Source: Alphaproteobacteria bacterium (GTDB taxonomy: Bacteria; Pseudomonadota; Alphaproteobacteria; Micavibrionales; Micavibrionaceae). From it: a DNA stretch of 64,000 bases. Below, one piece after another: positions 1 through 8,667 of this stretch. Below the pieces are notes generated by a model, which worked only from the letters and a program-made list of their open reading frames with translations, had not been told where the DNA came from and searched no databases. The position numbers and the translations under genes were made by a program. The stretch covers positions 2,294,001 to 2,358,000 of the forward strand of contig CP065008.1 of NCBI GenBank assembly GCA_016699735.1. Reading direction: 5' to 3'. Position 1 is the stretch's first letter, and each line of letters begins with the position of its first letter.

Positions 1-78
1 CACAAATAACGCTGTATTTACAAAGCATTAAACCGTATCGTAGCCCATAGTTAAAGACAACGAGTCATCAACCCCGCC

Positions 79-1038
79 ATGCCCGCCAACCCCTTCAAAA
101 AAATGGAAAAAGCTCTGGAGATCGAGAGCAAAAGCACCCACCCCGTGCATAAGGTCGGCGCACTGCTCTGTGGGCAGGATATCGGCAAATCGAACTTCGA
201 GCGCGGCCACGCGAATTTCTGGCCCACCCCCCTCGCGGAAAAATTCGCCCCCGACGAAAAGCTCGGCAACGCCAGCACGACCGTCCACGCCGAAATCGCC
301 GTGATCCTCAACGCCCCCGGCACGGAGGGCGCGGACCTTTACGTCACCGACCTGCCCTGCCCCAACTGCGCGAAATCCATCGCGGAGGCGCGTATCGGCA
401 CGGTCTATATTGACTCCCACGCGCATGAAACCCCGCTCGGCAAAAAGATGGAGCCGTATTTCAACGGCATCTCGCGCCCACTCCTCGAATATGCGGGCGT
501 GAACCTGCTGGAAATGAACCGGGAAAAGCGCACGATCCAGCCGTGGGTCGAGATTTCCGAAAGCGCGGTCATCCCCGTCGAAAAACCCGTGGAGATGACC
601 CTGATCGGCCCGAAGGACATGACGGCAGAGAAATTCGAAAAGCTCATCGCCCACGCGCACGAGCGTTACGGGGACGAGCCGTTTGTTGTGGGATTCGCAC
701 ACACGCGCCTCGGCTCCCGCGCCGCGCTGACCGTCCGCCCGCACCGCGCCATCGGGCTGGATGAAGAGCGGGAGGCCGCCCTCGCCCCGCTGCTGGAGAA
801 ATACAGCCTGACCCTCCAGCCGCTCGACCGCGCTTTGATTACGGCGGCGCGTTACGGCCTGACCATCGAGCCGGAATTTTTATACTCCGCCCACGTGCCG
901 ACTGCCCGCGAATTCGTGAACCTCATCGGCGCGAACATCACGCGCATCCGCATCGGCGATGAAACCAAGGGCCGCGATGAATGGAGCCTGAAGGCTTTGG
1001 GGCAGGTGCGGGAGAGAGGGATTTTGGAGGTTGGATGA
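79..1038 (+). CDS. Zinc-dependent cytidine/deoxycytidylate deaminase-like protein
   Basis: Probable zinc-dependent deaminase of a nucleotide or base. The zinc signature is visible: H70-A71-E72 (zinc ligand and catalytic glutamate) and P93-C94-P95-N96-C97 (two cysteine ligands), as in the cytidine/dCMP deaminase fold. The fold fills about residues 10-150. The remaining 170 residues form a C-terminal extension I do not recognise, so the substrate cannot be assigned. No clear Shine-Dalgarno precedes the ATG at 79; it is the first start that keeps the domain whole. The gene is GC-rich like the backbone and is followed by an AT-rich insert. The family call is fairly safe, the substrate unknown. 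Confidence 0.72.
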   Translation: MPANPFKKMEKALEIESKSTHPVHKVGALLCGQDIGKSNFERGHANFWPTPLAEKFAPDEKLGNASTTVHAEIAVILNAPGTEGADLYVTDLPCPNCAKSIAEARIGTVYIDSHAHETPLGKKMEPYFNGISRPLLEYAGVNLLEMNREKRTIQPWVEISESAVIPVEKPVEMTLIGPKDMTAEKFEKLIAHAHERYGDEPFVVGFAHTRLGSRAALTVRPHRAIGLDEEREAALAPLLEKYSLTLQPLDRALITAARYGLTIEPEFLYSAHVPTAREFVNLIGANITRIRIGDETKGRDEWSLKALGQVRERGILEVG

Positions 1039-1104
1039 GCAGGCGCTGGAATATTAAATGTATAACCCTGTATTATAACGAAAATAAATAAGAGGTAATA
1101 AAAA

Positions 1105-2928
1105 ATGTATTTTAAGCGGATCCAGATTGAAAATTATGGCCCGTTAAAGGATTTGGATATTAACTTCCCTTTTTATAACACTGGAAAACCAAAGCCATTA
1201 ATCATTGTCGGTAAAAATGGGAGCGGAAAAAGCATTTTTTTATCCCACTTAGTAAACGCACTTACGTTAACAAAAGCAAAAATTTACCCTAGTACAGAAG
1301 TTGAGGATGGAAAGGTTTATAAGTTAAGAAGTGCTAATTATATTACTACTGGTCAGAATTATGCTTTTATGAAGCTTCACATAAGTGATGGACTAGAATT
1401 TTACGAATGGGTATTGCGTCACTCTAAAAAAGATTTTGAAGATATTTACCAATTTACACCTGCAAGAAGAGAATGGACGCAAATTCCAGATGCACAAAAC
1501 TCAATAATAGAAAATAACTTTGAACAAAAATCTGATGAACTTAAAAAATTTGTCGATGAAAATTGCAGTCTTTACTTTCCACCGAATAGATTTGAAGAAC
1601 CAAGCTGGCTCAATGAGTTCAACTTGTTAAGTAAACCAGAGCATACTGATAAAAACAGGATAGTGGGTAAATCGAGTAGAAACATTATTTGTCACTCTCC
1701 ATTAAAAGCAAACATGAATTGGCTTTTTGATCTCGTGCTGGACAGAGAGCTTTATGAAAAACAGATAATTAACATCCCTCTTCCGAATGAAAATGAAATA
1801 ACTATACAGATGCCTGTTTTTCAAGGATACCTAGGTCCATCACATACAGTATATGAAGAGGCGCTTAAATTACTTCGTGTAATACTTAAAGATGAAAATC
1901 TGCGTTTTGGCGTAGGTAATCGTCAATCACGAGTTATGTCCATAATGAAGGAAAAAAAGACCTATGTTCCACACATATTTCAACTTTCTACAGGGGAAAC
2001 TGCATTACTAAACCTTTTTCTTTCTATTTTAAGAGACTTTGATCTCAGTGGTGGCGCTCTGACAAGTTTAGAAAATATTACCGGAACAGTTATTATCGAT
2101 GAAATTGACGCTCACTTGCACACTCAGCTTCAATACGAAGTCCTACCACAGCTTATATCTTTATTTCCTCAAGTTCAGTTCATAATAACCACGCATTCGC
2201 CTCTTTTCTTGCTAGGTTTAGAAAACACGTTTGGAGAAGACGGTTTTGAAATTCTAGAATTGCCTAACGGCAATACCATTAGCACCGAAAGATTTTCAGA
2301 GTTTGAAGATGCATATCAAACATTTATAAAAACAGAAAAATTTCAGAATAGTCTTGAAGCAGAAATCTTGAAATCACAGAAACCTATTGTTTTTGTAGAG
2401 GGCAACCACGACATTCAATACATTAGTAAAGCCGCGGAGCTTTTAGAAAAAAACAACCTATTATCTAAAATTCATATAAAAGATGGAGGTGGCTATAAAA
2501 ACCTTGATAAGATTTGGGGTGATAACAAGTGGTCTGATTCACAGCTAGTAAACAAAAAAATAGTATTACTTTATGATTGCGATACGAATAAAACTGATGA
2601 AGACCGAAACAATATTTACAAAAGAATTATACCAATAATAAGCTCAAATCCCATAAGTAAAGGAATAGAAAACTTATTCCCAGAAGCGGCGATAGATAAA
2701 GCGGAAACCCATAAACCTGATTTTATTGATATAGAAGAAGAGACACAAAGAAGAGAAAGAGGACGAGTAATTGCTATCCCTAGAAGGAAAAGTATTAATA
2801 AAGATGAGAAAGCAAATATATGTAACTGGCTATGCGAAAACGGTGATGAAAGCGACTTTTCAAACTTTATAAAAGTTTTTGAAATTATTGAAGAAGCCTT
2901 ATCTTTATCAGATACAGATAGCGTTTAG
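1105..2928 (+). CDS. OLD-family ATPase with C-terminal TOPRIM nuclease domain
   Basis: Overcoming-lysogenization-defect (OLD) type protein: an ABC/SMC-like ATPase fused to a TOPRIM nuclease, a family often linked to phage defence. Walker A is GKNGSGKS (residues 36-43). A signature-like LSTGE follows near 295. Walker B is VIIDEIDAHLH (about 329-339, E333 catalytic), then a THSP switch. The C-terminal TOPRIM pattern is FVEGNHD (E432) with DCD at 491-493. AAGAGG sits upstream of the ATG. No UvrD-like helicase follows, so this is not a Gabija pair; a stand-alone class 1 OLD is the best reading. Base composition is much more AT-rich than the flanking deaminase and sucB, suggesting transfer. Confidence 0.8.
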   Translation: MYFKRIQIENYGPLKDLDINFPFYNTGKPKPLIIVGKNGSGKSIFLSHLVNALTLTKAKIYPSTEVEDGKVYKLRSANYITTGQNYAFMKLHISDGLEFYEWVLRHSKKDFEDIYQFTPARREWTQIPDAQNSIIENNFEQKSDELKKFVDENCSLYFPPNRFEEPSWLNEFNLLSKPEHTDKNRIVGKSSRNIICHSPLKANMNWLFDLVLDRELYEKQIINIPLPNENEITIQMPVFQGYLGPSHTVYEEALKLLRVILKDENLRFGVGNRQSRVMSIMKEKKTYVPHIFQLSTGETALLNLFLSILRDFDLSGGALTSLENITGTVIIDEIDAHLHTQLQYEVLPQLISLFPQVQFIITTHSPLFLLGLENTFGEDGFEILELPNGNTISTERFSEFEDAYQTFIKTEKFQNSLEAEILKSQKPIVFVEGNHDIQYISKAAELLEKNNLLSKIHIKDGGGYKNLDKIWGDNKWSDSQLVNKKIVLLYDCDTNKTDEDRNNIYKRIIPIISSNPISKGIENLFPEAAIDKAETHKPDFIDIEEETQRRERGRVIAIPRRKSINKDEKANICNWLCENGDESDFSNFIKVFEIIEEALSLSDTDSV

Positions 2929-2997
2929 ACTGAACAAGGCACAAGGAGCGCAGTGTACAGAACGTACATAAGCGGCGAAGCAGCGCCGTTCAGGCTA
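2926..2997 (+). other. Nested inverted repeat after the OLD gene
   Basis: An imperfect inverted repeat (TAGACTGAAC at 2926 and GTTCAGGCTA at 2988) encloses a perfect small hairpin, TGTAC-AGAAC-GTACA, at 2954-2968. It starts on the OLD stop codon and lies between the convergent OLD and sucB genes. There is no U-tract, so it is not a classical intrinsic terminator. It may be an mRNA 3' structure or a small palindromic element. Confidence 0.4.
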
Positions 2998-3010
2998 AAC
3001 GATCGAAGCT

Positions 3011-4240
3011 CTAGACATCCAACAACAAACGCTGCGGATCCTCGATCGCCTGCTTGATGCGGACCAGCGAGCCGACAGCCTCGCGGCCGTCCACGATGCG
3101 GTGGTCGTAGGATTGCGCCAGATACATCATCGGCTTGGCCACGATTTCGCCTGTCTTGGGACAGACCACGGGCCGCTTCTGGATCGCGTGCATCCCGAGA
3201 ATCCCCGACTGCGGCGTATTCAAAATCGGCGTGGAGAGCAGCGAGCCGAACACGCCCCCATTGGTGATCGTGTAGGTGCCGCCCACCATCTCATCAAGGC
3301 TCAGTTTTCCATCCCGCGCACGGGTGCCCAGATCGGCGATTTTCGCCTCGATCTGCGCCATGCTCAAGCTGTCGGCATCGCGCAGAACAGGAACCACGAG
3401 TCCCTGCGGCGTGGAAACGGCAACGCCGATATCGTAGTAATTTTTATAAATGATCTCGTCGCCCGAAATCTCGGAATTGAGCGCCGGAAAATCTTTCAGC
3501 GCCTGAATCGCGGCCTTCACGAAGAACGACATGAAGCCCAGCTTCACCCCGTGCTTCTTCTCGAACGCGTCCTTGTACTCGTTGCGGAGATCCATGACCG
3601 GACCCATATCGACCTCGTTGAACGTGGTCAGCATGGCGGCCGTGTTCTGCGCCTCCTTCAAACGGCGGGCGATCACCTGCCGCAACTTGGTCATCTTGAC
3701 TTTTTCCTCGCGGGGTCCAGCCTCTCTGGCCTTGACCGGAGCGGCGGGCGCAGGAGCGGCAGCAGGAGCCTTCGCAGCAGGAGCGGCAGCCTTTGCGCCG
3801 CCCTTGAGAAAAGCCTCGACGTCTTCCTTGGTCAGGCGCCCGTCCTTGCCGGAAGCGGGAACCTGCGAAGCGTCGATATTGTTATCGGCCAGAAGTTTCC
3901 GCACGGCGGGAGAGGTTTTCGCATCCTCGTCCGCAGCCGCGACTTTCGCAGGTGCGGGCGCAGCCTTGACCGCCTTCGGCGCGCTGCCCTTGTCATTCGC
4001 CACCGCCCCGGCTTCGAATTCGCCCAGAACCGCGCCAACGCCAACGCTCTGCCCCGCAGCGGCCATGATCTTGACGATCACACCATCGGCGGGTGCGGGC
4101 ACCTCCAGCGTCACCTTGTCGGTCTCCAGTTCCACGATCGGCTCGTCGGCCTTCACCGCCTCGCCCTCTTTTTTCAGCCACTGCGCCACAGTGGCTTCGG
4201 AAACGGATTCACCCAGGGTCGGCACGAGAATTTTTGTCAT
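3011..4240 (-). CDS. sucB: Dihydrolipoyllysine-residue succinyltransferase (E2 of 2-oxoglutarate dehydrogenase)
   Basis: E2 core of the 2-oxoglutarate dehydrogenase complex; moves the succinyl group from lipoyl-lysine to CoA in the TCA cycle. The N-terminal lipoyl domain carries ETDKVTLEV with the lipoyl lysine at K42. An Ala/Pro-rich linker, an E3/E1-binding domain (SPAVRKLL and GKDGRLTKEDV) and the acyltransferase domain follow. The catalytic motif DHRIVDG (H381, D385) is near the C-terminus. I place the start at the ATG at 4240 (MTKILVPTLGE), giving 409 residues; an upstream extension is unlikely. sucB is separated from sucA by about 4.4 kb holding thiEDL and orphan genes, and no lpd (E3) gene follows. 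Confidence 0.97.
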   Translation of the reverse strand: MTKILVPTLGESVSEATVAQWLKKEGEAVKADEPIVELETDKVTLEVPAPADGVIVKIMAAAGQSVGVGAVLGEFEAGAVANDKGSAPKAVKAAPAPAKVAAADEDAKTSPAVRKLLADNNIDASQVPASGKDGRLTKEDVEAFLKGGAKAAAPAAKAPAAAPAPAAPVKAREAGPREEKVKMTKLRQVIARRLKEAQNTAAMLTTFNEVDMGPVMDLRNEYKDAFEKKHGVKLGFMSFFVKAAIQALKDFPALNSEISGDEIIYKNYYDIGVAVSTPQGLVVPVLRDADSLSMAQIEAKIADLGTRARDGKLSLDEMVGGTYTITNGGVFGSLLSTPILNTPQSGILGMHAIQKRPVVCPKTGEIVAKPMMYLAQSYDHRIVDGREAVGSLVRIKQAIEDPQRLLLDV

Positions 4241-4418
4241 TTCTAAATGTCTCTTCGTTTGATCATCGGAAAGGGCGCGAACACCCCGCAATCTTAGACC
4301 TTTTAATTACTCCCTGATGGGTCGAAACGCAAGGGCTAGAGTTATGAAATCGGGAGAAACATACAGGAGTCACAGGGGTATTCTGAAAAATATAATAATA
4401 AAGTAACGGCCCGTCCCC

Positions 4419-4444
4419 GTCATTCCGGCGAAGGCCGGAATCCA
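4419..4444. repeat. Dispersed extragenic palindrome, CCGGCGAAGGCCGG type, copy 1
   Basis: The core CATTCCGGCGAAGGCCGGAA is a near palindrome and recurs at 4682-4707 (TATTCCGGCGAAGGCCGGAA). It belongs to the abundant class of REP-like extragenic palindromes. Confidence 0.65.
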
Positions 4445-4459
4445 CCCCTGCCGCCTTTC

Positions 4460-4483
4460 TGGATCCCCGCATACGCGGGGATG
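4460..4483. repeat. Dispersed extragenic palindrome, ATCCCCGCATACGCGGGGAT type, copy 1
   Basis: A perfect stem ATCCCCG...CGGGGAT around a short centre. An identical copy lies at 18631-18654, immediately 3' of sucC. Confidence 0.7.
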
Positions 4484-4512
4484 CCTTCAGGGCACGAGCG
4501 ACACCCTCACAG

Positions 4513-4535
4513 CATTCCCGCGCTAGCGGGAATCC
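4513..4535. repeat. Extragenic palindrome ATTCCC-N8-GGGAAT
   Basis: ATTCCCGCGCTAGCGGGAAT is a fully self-complementary 20-mer. The ATTCCC-N8-GGGAAT layout resembles the dRS3-type repeats known from Neisseria; the shared layout does not prove a shared origin. Confidence 0.6.
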
Positions 4536-4681
4536 AAATGTATTGAGACATCAGACAAACAGGGCAAGACGGAGAACGAAGGCGCGGAACCCTTGGCGGC
4601 TTTGCGATTCAAAGCGACCAGCAAAGATGTGGCTTTTGAATCGCGAAGACTCCAAGACGCGAAGCGGTCTGTGCTGTCCTT

Positions 4682-4707
4682 GTTATTCCGGCGAAGGCCG
4701 GAATCCA
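4682..4707. repeat. Dispersed extragenic palindrome, CCGGCGAAGGCCGG type, copy 2
   Basis: Second copy of the 4419-4444 repeat, in the same orientation, about 240 bp away. Confidence 0.65.
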
Positions 4708-4721
4708 TTTACAAAATAACG

Positions 4722-4780
4722 ACAGAGATAAACAGAGGAAAACAAAGACTATTAGTGCAAACATCTCTGTTTATCTCTGT
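4722..4780. repeat. Perfect 16-bp inverted repeat
   Basis: ACAGAGATAAACAGAG at 4722-4737 is exactly inverted at 4765-4780, with a 27-nt AT-rich loop. It could form a long hairpin in RNA from either strand, or be the relic of a small mobile repeat. Confidence 0.6.
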
Positions 4781-4823
4781 AGTAATAAAATTGGAGAAAA
4801 AACTTAAGGAATTTTTATATTTT

Positions 4824-5423
4824 TCACGGGAACTGCACAACCTCAACATAGACCAAACGTTCCCCCTCCTTCACACATAAACTCACCGAACATGTCCTTA
4901 CAGAACCCTCGAAGCAAACCGTTTCAGAACCCGTAAATACGCCCTTGCGAAAATAACAGGTGTATCCGGTCTGATCTGTCGCAAAAAATCCCCCTATCCT
5001 CGTTCCTTCCTCTTTGATAACGATGACATCATTTTTCTGCAAAATCTCGTAGTCCTTCAAAGAGGACTTGCTAAGCTGGAAAGGGTCATCCAGTAAAGTC
5101 CTCCAGTTTCCGGCTGCTCCATCAAAAGCTGGGGTGCTGACCCAAACCCTCTCCATTTTAAACTTCTCTATGCCTACATGATCCTTGACCAGAACTCTGG
5201 CAGTTTCATCAAGCCGCTTGGCGGCATAAGAATCTCCATAGGTTTCAATGTAAATAACCCAAATGACAGAATAAACAGCGCAAAAGAGAAAAAAGACAAA
5301 TCCCAAACCAAGGATCCACGCGCATATCTTGACAAGCAAAGATAAAAGGTGAAAGACGGGCCTAAGCCCTTTGCAATAAAGCGGAACTTCTTGAGCGTTT
5401 TCATGCATAAGGACCACGCACAT
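4824..5423 (-). CDS. Hypothetical single-pass membrane protein
   Basis: I do not recognise this family. The protein (up to 199 residues) has one strongly hydrophobic stretch at about residues 25-60, then a 140-residue presumably extracytoplasmic domain with several cysteines near the end. The start is uncertain: the ATG at 5423 and one five codons later are both possible, and neither has a clear ribosome-binding site. Base composition is AT-richer than neighbouring thiL, and it sits 9 bp downstream of thiL on the same strand, so it may be read through from the thi operon although nothing suggests a role in thiamine synthesis. Confidence 0.6.
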   Translation of the reverse strand: MCVVLMHENAQEVPLYCKGLRPVFHLLSLLVKICAWILGLGFVFFLFCAVYSVIWVIYIETYGDSYAAKRLDETARVLVKDHVGIEKFKMERVWVSTPAFDGAAGNWRTLLDDPFQLSKSSLKDYEILQKNDVIVIKEEGTRIGGFFATDQTGYTCYFRKGVFTGSETVCFEGSVRTCSVSLCVKEGERLVYVEVVQFP

Positions 5424-5432
5424 TTTTAAACT

Positions 5433-6401
5433 CTAAAAATGCTGCCACCCGACAGCTTTAAGCGGCACCTCTTCATCCGCCGCATCAAGAACACGCACCC
5501 CTGAGATTTTGGAGGAAAAACGCCCCACAACCTGCGGCACATAACCAAGTTTTTTCAATCCGGCGATCAGCGGCTTCACCTGATCTTGCGCCGCCGCTAA
5601 AACCAGCTCGTAATCATCCCCGCCCGCCAGCGCCTGCTCGGGCTTGAGGAACCCTGTATCAAGCGCGGTCGCAACCTCCTTGGAAAACGCCAACCCACCC
5701 TTGCCGAGATGAATCTCCGCCCCCACGCCGGAGACAGTACAGACATGGCCAAGATCGGCCAGAAACCCGTCGGAAATATCCACCGCCGCCCGCGCATGCT
5801 TGCGAACCAGAGAAGCCGCCTTGATGCGCGGCTCCGGCACCCGGTGCCGCCCCACCGCCTTGGGATAGGCCTTCTCCTGCCCCTTCCAAAGCGCCTCCAG
5901 CCCCAGCGCGGCATCGCCGATGGCCCCCGTGAGGATGACGGCATCCCCGTCCCTCGCCCCGCTGCGCCGCACAGCCTGACCCGCCGGAACCAGCCCCAGC
6001 GCCGTAATGGAAATCGACAGCGCCCCGTGGATCGAGGACGTATCCCCGCCCGAACAGAACACGCCGAATTCCTTCTGATCCTTGAGCAACGCCCCGGTGA
6101 ACGCCTTCAGCCAGTCCGCCTGCGGCCGTTGCGGATAGGCGATGTTAAGCTGATAGGAAAGCGGCTCCGCCCCGCAGGCCGCAAGGTCCGAAAGACTGAC
6201 CCGCAGCGCCTTGCGCGCGATATTTTCCGGCGCTTCGTCCTTCATGAAATGCGTCCCGGCATTCAGCGTGTCGCTGCTCACCACCAACTCGTAACCTTCA
6301 GGAATTTTCAGCACCGCCGCATCGTCCTGCAGCCCCGCGCATTCCTCACGCCCCATGGTGAGCGCCACGAAATAATCAGCGATAATCTCGAACTCATGCA
6401 T
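5433..6401 (-). CDS. thiL: Thiamine-monophosphate kinase
   Basis: Last step of thiamine diphosphate synthesis: ATP-dependent phosphorylation of thiamine monophosphate. The PurM-like ATP-binding fold shows LQDDAAVL near residue 25, SSDTLNAGTHF near 45 and the late GGDDYELV segment, all typical of ThiL, and 322 residues is the usual length. GGGAGGGG lies upstream of the ATG at 6401, inside the end of thiD, so translation is coupled. Third gene of thiE-thiD-thiL. The cofactor it completes is used by SucA, encoded just upstream. Confidence 0.95.
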   Translation of the reverse strand: MHEFEIIADYFVALTMGREECAGLQDDAAVLKIPEGYELVVSSDTLNAGTHFMKDEAPENIARKALRVSLSDLAACGAEPLSYQLNIAYPQRPQADWLKAFTGALLKDQKEFGVFCSGGDTSSIHGALSISITALGLVPAGQAVRRSGARDGDAVILTGAIGDAALGLEALWKGQEKAYPKAVGRHRVPEPRIKAASLVRKHARAAVDISDGFLADLGHVCTVSGVGAEIHLGKGGLAFSKEVATALDTGFLKPEQALAGGDDYELVLAAAQDQVKPLIAGLKKLGYVPQVVGRFSSKISGVRVLDAADEEVPLKAVGWQHF

Positions 6402-6406
6402 GGGAT

Positions 6407-7213
6407 TTACCCCTCCCGCCCACGAAACTGGAAATGATTGACCGGCCCGTGCCCGTGCCCGACATTGAGCGCCTCGGAATGGCGCAACGCCTCGGTGATA
6501 TAGGCTTTAGCAAGCTTCGCCGCCTCCGGTAATTCATGCCCCAGCGCGACAAAGCAGGTCAAAGCGGCGGAAAGTGTACAGCCCGTCCCGTGCGTGTTGT
6601 TCGTCACGATGCGCGGCACGGAAAAGGTTTTAACCTGCTGATCCGAATACAGAACATCGGTGGCCTGCGAGTCGCTGAACGCATGGCCGCCCTTGAGCAG
6701 CACGGCTTGACAGCCCAGCCCGCATACATTCGCCGCAAGTTCCTCAAGGTCGTCGGAATTCACCAGCTTCTCTCCGGTCAGTTTCTCCGCCTCGGGAATA
6801 TTCGGTGTCAACACATCACACAGCGGGATCAGCTTGTCCTTCATGATATCGACGGCGTGATTGGAAATCAACGCATCGCCGCTGGTCGCCACCATGACGG
6901 GGTCAAGCACCACAAAGCGCGGCTTGATATCCTCCAGCAATTCCGCAAGCATCGTGATCGTTCGCGCATTGCCCACCATCCCGATCTTGAGCGCATCCAC
7001 ATCGATATCCTCGAAGATCGCACGGATCTGGGCCTCGACAAAATCCGCCTCCAGATGAAAAACATCCAGAACGTGCCGCGTATTCTGAACCGTGAGGGAC
7101 GTGAGCGCCGCCATGCCATAACAGCCCAGCGCCGTGAAGGTCTTGAGATCGGCCTGAATACCCGCCCCGCCCGACGGGTCCGACCCCGCGATGGACAGGA
7201 CGTTCGGAATCAT
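6407..7213 (-). CDS. thiD: Hydroxymethylpyrimidine/phosphomethylpyrimidine kinase
   Basis: Phosphorylates HMP and then HMP-phosphate to HMP diphosphate, the pyrimidine donor for ThiE. The N-terminus SIAGSDPSGGAGIQADLK is the classic ThiD substrate/anion-binding segment, and HGTGCTLSAAL near residue 215 is the ribokinase-family anion hole. At 268 residues it is full length. Its ATG overlaps the thiE stop by 4 bases (ATGA), showing translational coupling. No TPP riboswitch is visible upstream of the operon. Confidence 0.96.
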   Translation of the reverse strand: MIPNVLSIAGSDPSGGAGIQADLKTFTALGCYGMAALTSLTVQNTRHVLDVFHLEADFVEAQIRAIFEDIDVDALKIGMVGNARTITMLAELLEDIKPRFVVLDPVMVATSGDALISNHAVDIMKDKLIPLCDVLTPNIPEAEKLTGEKLVNSDDLEELAANVCGLGCQAVLLKGGHAFSDSQATDVLYSDQQVKTFSVPRIVTNNTHGTGCTLSAALTCFVALGHELPEAAKLAKAYITEALRHSEALNVGHGHGPVNHFQFRGREG

Positions 7214-7869
7214 GACGCCCGCCGCGCTTCGACGTCCTGCCGCGCCTTCGCAACGGCGGTGACAAACGCCCGCGCCGCTTCCTCGGGATCGACGGCCTCG
7301 GAAATCGCCCGCATCATGGCCACGCCCTGCGCCCCGGCATGGATAGCCTCGCCTGCCCGCTCCGGCGTAATCCCGCCGATGGCAACGACCGGAACGGGAG
7401 AATTTTTGATCAGCGCCGAAAACCGCTCCGCCCCCAGCACGACCTTGCCCTTGTCGGTCTTGGACGCAAAGAACGGCCCGGTCCCGGCATAATTGACGAT
7501 TTTGGGGTTAAGATCCTTGAAATGCTGTTCGGCATAGGAACTCATACCGATAATCGCATCCGGCCCCAGAAACTCCCGCGCCTCCTTCGGCGTATCGTCC
7601 TCATGCCCCAGATGCACCCCCGCCGCCCCGCACTGCATGGCGATCTCGGGATAATCGTTGACCAGAAACGGCACGCCGAAATCGTCGGCCAGCGCCTTCA
7701 GCCGGACCGCCTGCGCGAACACGGGCTCGAACCCGTCCTCCTTGTTGCGGAGTTGCAGCAGCGTGATCCCGCCCTTCAGGGCAGAAAGCACAACGGAATC
7801 AAGGCTGCGCCCGCCACAGCTGTGCGGATCGGCAACGAAATAGACGGAGAGGTCACAATTCTGGGCCAT
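7210..7869 (-). CDS. thiE: Thiamine-phosphate synthase
   Basis: Joins HMP diphosphate and the thiazole phosphate to form thiamine monophosphate. The TIM-barrel motifs of ThiE are visible: LLQLRNKE near residue 38, LVNDYPEIAMQCGAAGVHLG near 70-90, and VAIGGITPERAGEAI near 175. At 219 residues it is normal length. First gene of the thiE-thiD-thiL operon; no clear Shine-Dalgarno is seen before the ATG at 7869. thiC, thiG and thiS, needed for the precursors, are not in this window. Confidence 0.94.
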   Translation of the reverse strand: MAQNCDLSVYFVADPHSCGGRSLDSVVLSALKGGITLLQLRNKEDGFEPVFAQAVRLKALADDFGVPFLVNDYPEIAMQCGAAGVHLGHEDDTPKEAREFLGPDAIIGMSSYAEQHFKDLNPKIVNYAGTGPFFASKTDKGKVVLGAERFSALIKNSPVPVVAIGGITPERAGEAIHAGAQGVAMMRAISEAVDPEEAARAFVTAVAKARQDVEARRAS

Positions 7870-7942
7870 GTCACTGATAATAATAAAATTTCCAAAGAAA
7901 AGCGAGTCAGACTCCGATAAAGAAAAAGTCCATAGTCGAAAA

Positions 7943-8566
7943 CTACTTTGTAAGCCATTTCAAATAGGGATTGTTATGGAGCCTCTTATCGTGCTTGACA
8001 TATTTGTAGGCAACAAAAACCCCAAAAAGAAGAAGAAAAAAGCCCAACAGAAACCTCTGCCAAAAATACTGAATGTGTGAAACAACCTCTTCATCGGAAT
8101 AGTATTGGGGGCAAGCCAACGGATCGGGATAAAGATTATTGTCCTTGCCCAACCGTGCCCGCACAAGATAAGGCTTTTTCTGATCGAGAAACATATCTTT
8201 TAAGTGAACAAGACTGATTTTTCCTGTTTCAGGCATCTCCCCTCTGTAAAGATTTTTGACTTTGAAAGTAGTCACGATAAAACCCATGACGGTGGTTTCT
8301 CGACTGATAATCTCCCCCTCAAAAATATATTCGAGGTTCGATACATATTCGGCGAGCTCCTTTTCATTCGGGTGATAATGTGGGTTGCGAATACGGCACC
8401 CATAGTCATAGTCCCTCGCAAAAACCACGCCCGGATATATCAATATTAAGGCAAGAACAGAAAAAACAAAAAAACTCCGGGCAAAGGAAAAAACCACAAA
8501 GCTGCCCCCACATGACAAAGAGTATCTTCGCCAAATAAGTAAAGAGATATATTTCATAAAAAGCAT
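7943..8566 (-). CDS. Hypothetical protein with signal/membrane segments at both ends
   Basis: Function not recognised. The 207-residue product has a hydrophobic N-terminus (about residues 25-48, ending VVFARD, signal-like), a soluble middle, and a C-terminal transmembrane helix at about 170-190 followed by a lysine-rich tail. The middle (YIFEGEII...TTFKVKNLYRGE) recalls small OB-fold or TIMP-like bacterial domains; this is a weak impression. The gene is AT-rich and sits between sucA and thiE, breaking a suc-to-thi run. The true start may be the internal ATG three codons in. Confidence 0.55.
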   Translation of the reverse strand: MLFMKYISLLIWRRYSLSCGGSFVVFSFARSFFVFSVLALILIYPGVVFARDYDYGCRIRNPHYHPNEKELAEYVSNLEYIFEGEIISRETTVMGFIVTTFKVKNLYRGEMPETGKISLVHLKDMFLDQKKPYLVRARLGKDNNLYPDPLACPQYYSDEEVVSHIQYFWQRFLLGFFLLLFGVFVAYKYVKHDKRLHNNPYLKWLTK

Positions 8567-8667
8567 AACAAAAACAAACCAATAGATGGCAACATAAAAT
8601 AGTCACAATAGATATTGGTAGCAAAAAAACGAAGAACAGAAAAGAGCCGCAAGAGCTGTGCAGAGAA

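Larger units (their letters stand above)
4241..4823. other. 583-bp gene-poor stretch filled with palindromic repeats
   Basis: No convincing gene is seen between sucB and the next minus-strand gene. The stretch holds four short palindromic repeats and one 16-bp perfect inverted repeat, listed separately. It probably also contains the sucB promoter, but I could not pick a convincing one. Confidence 0.6.

Noticed and set aside
1105..3010. Gabija system
   Set aside because: The OLD-type gene is present but no UvrD-like helicase follows; the next gene is sucB on the other strand.
7870..7942. TPP riboswitch before thiE
   Set aside because: The space is 73 bases and lacks the conserved CTGAGA and ACC-x-TGAACCTGA blocks on the minus strand.
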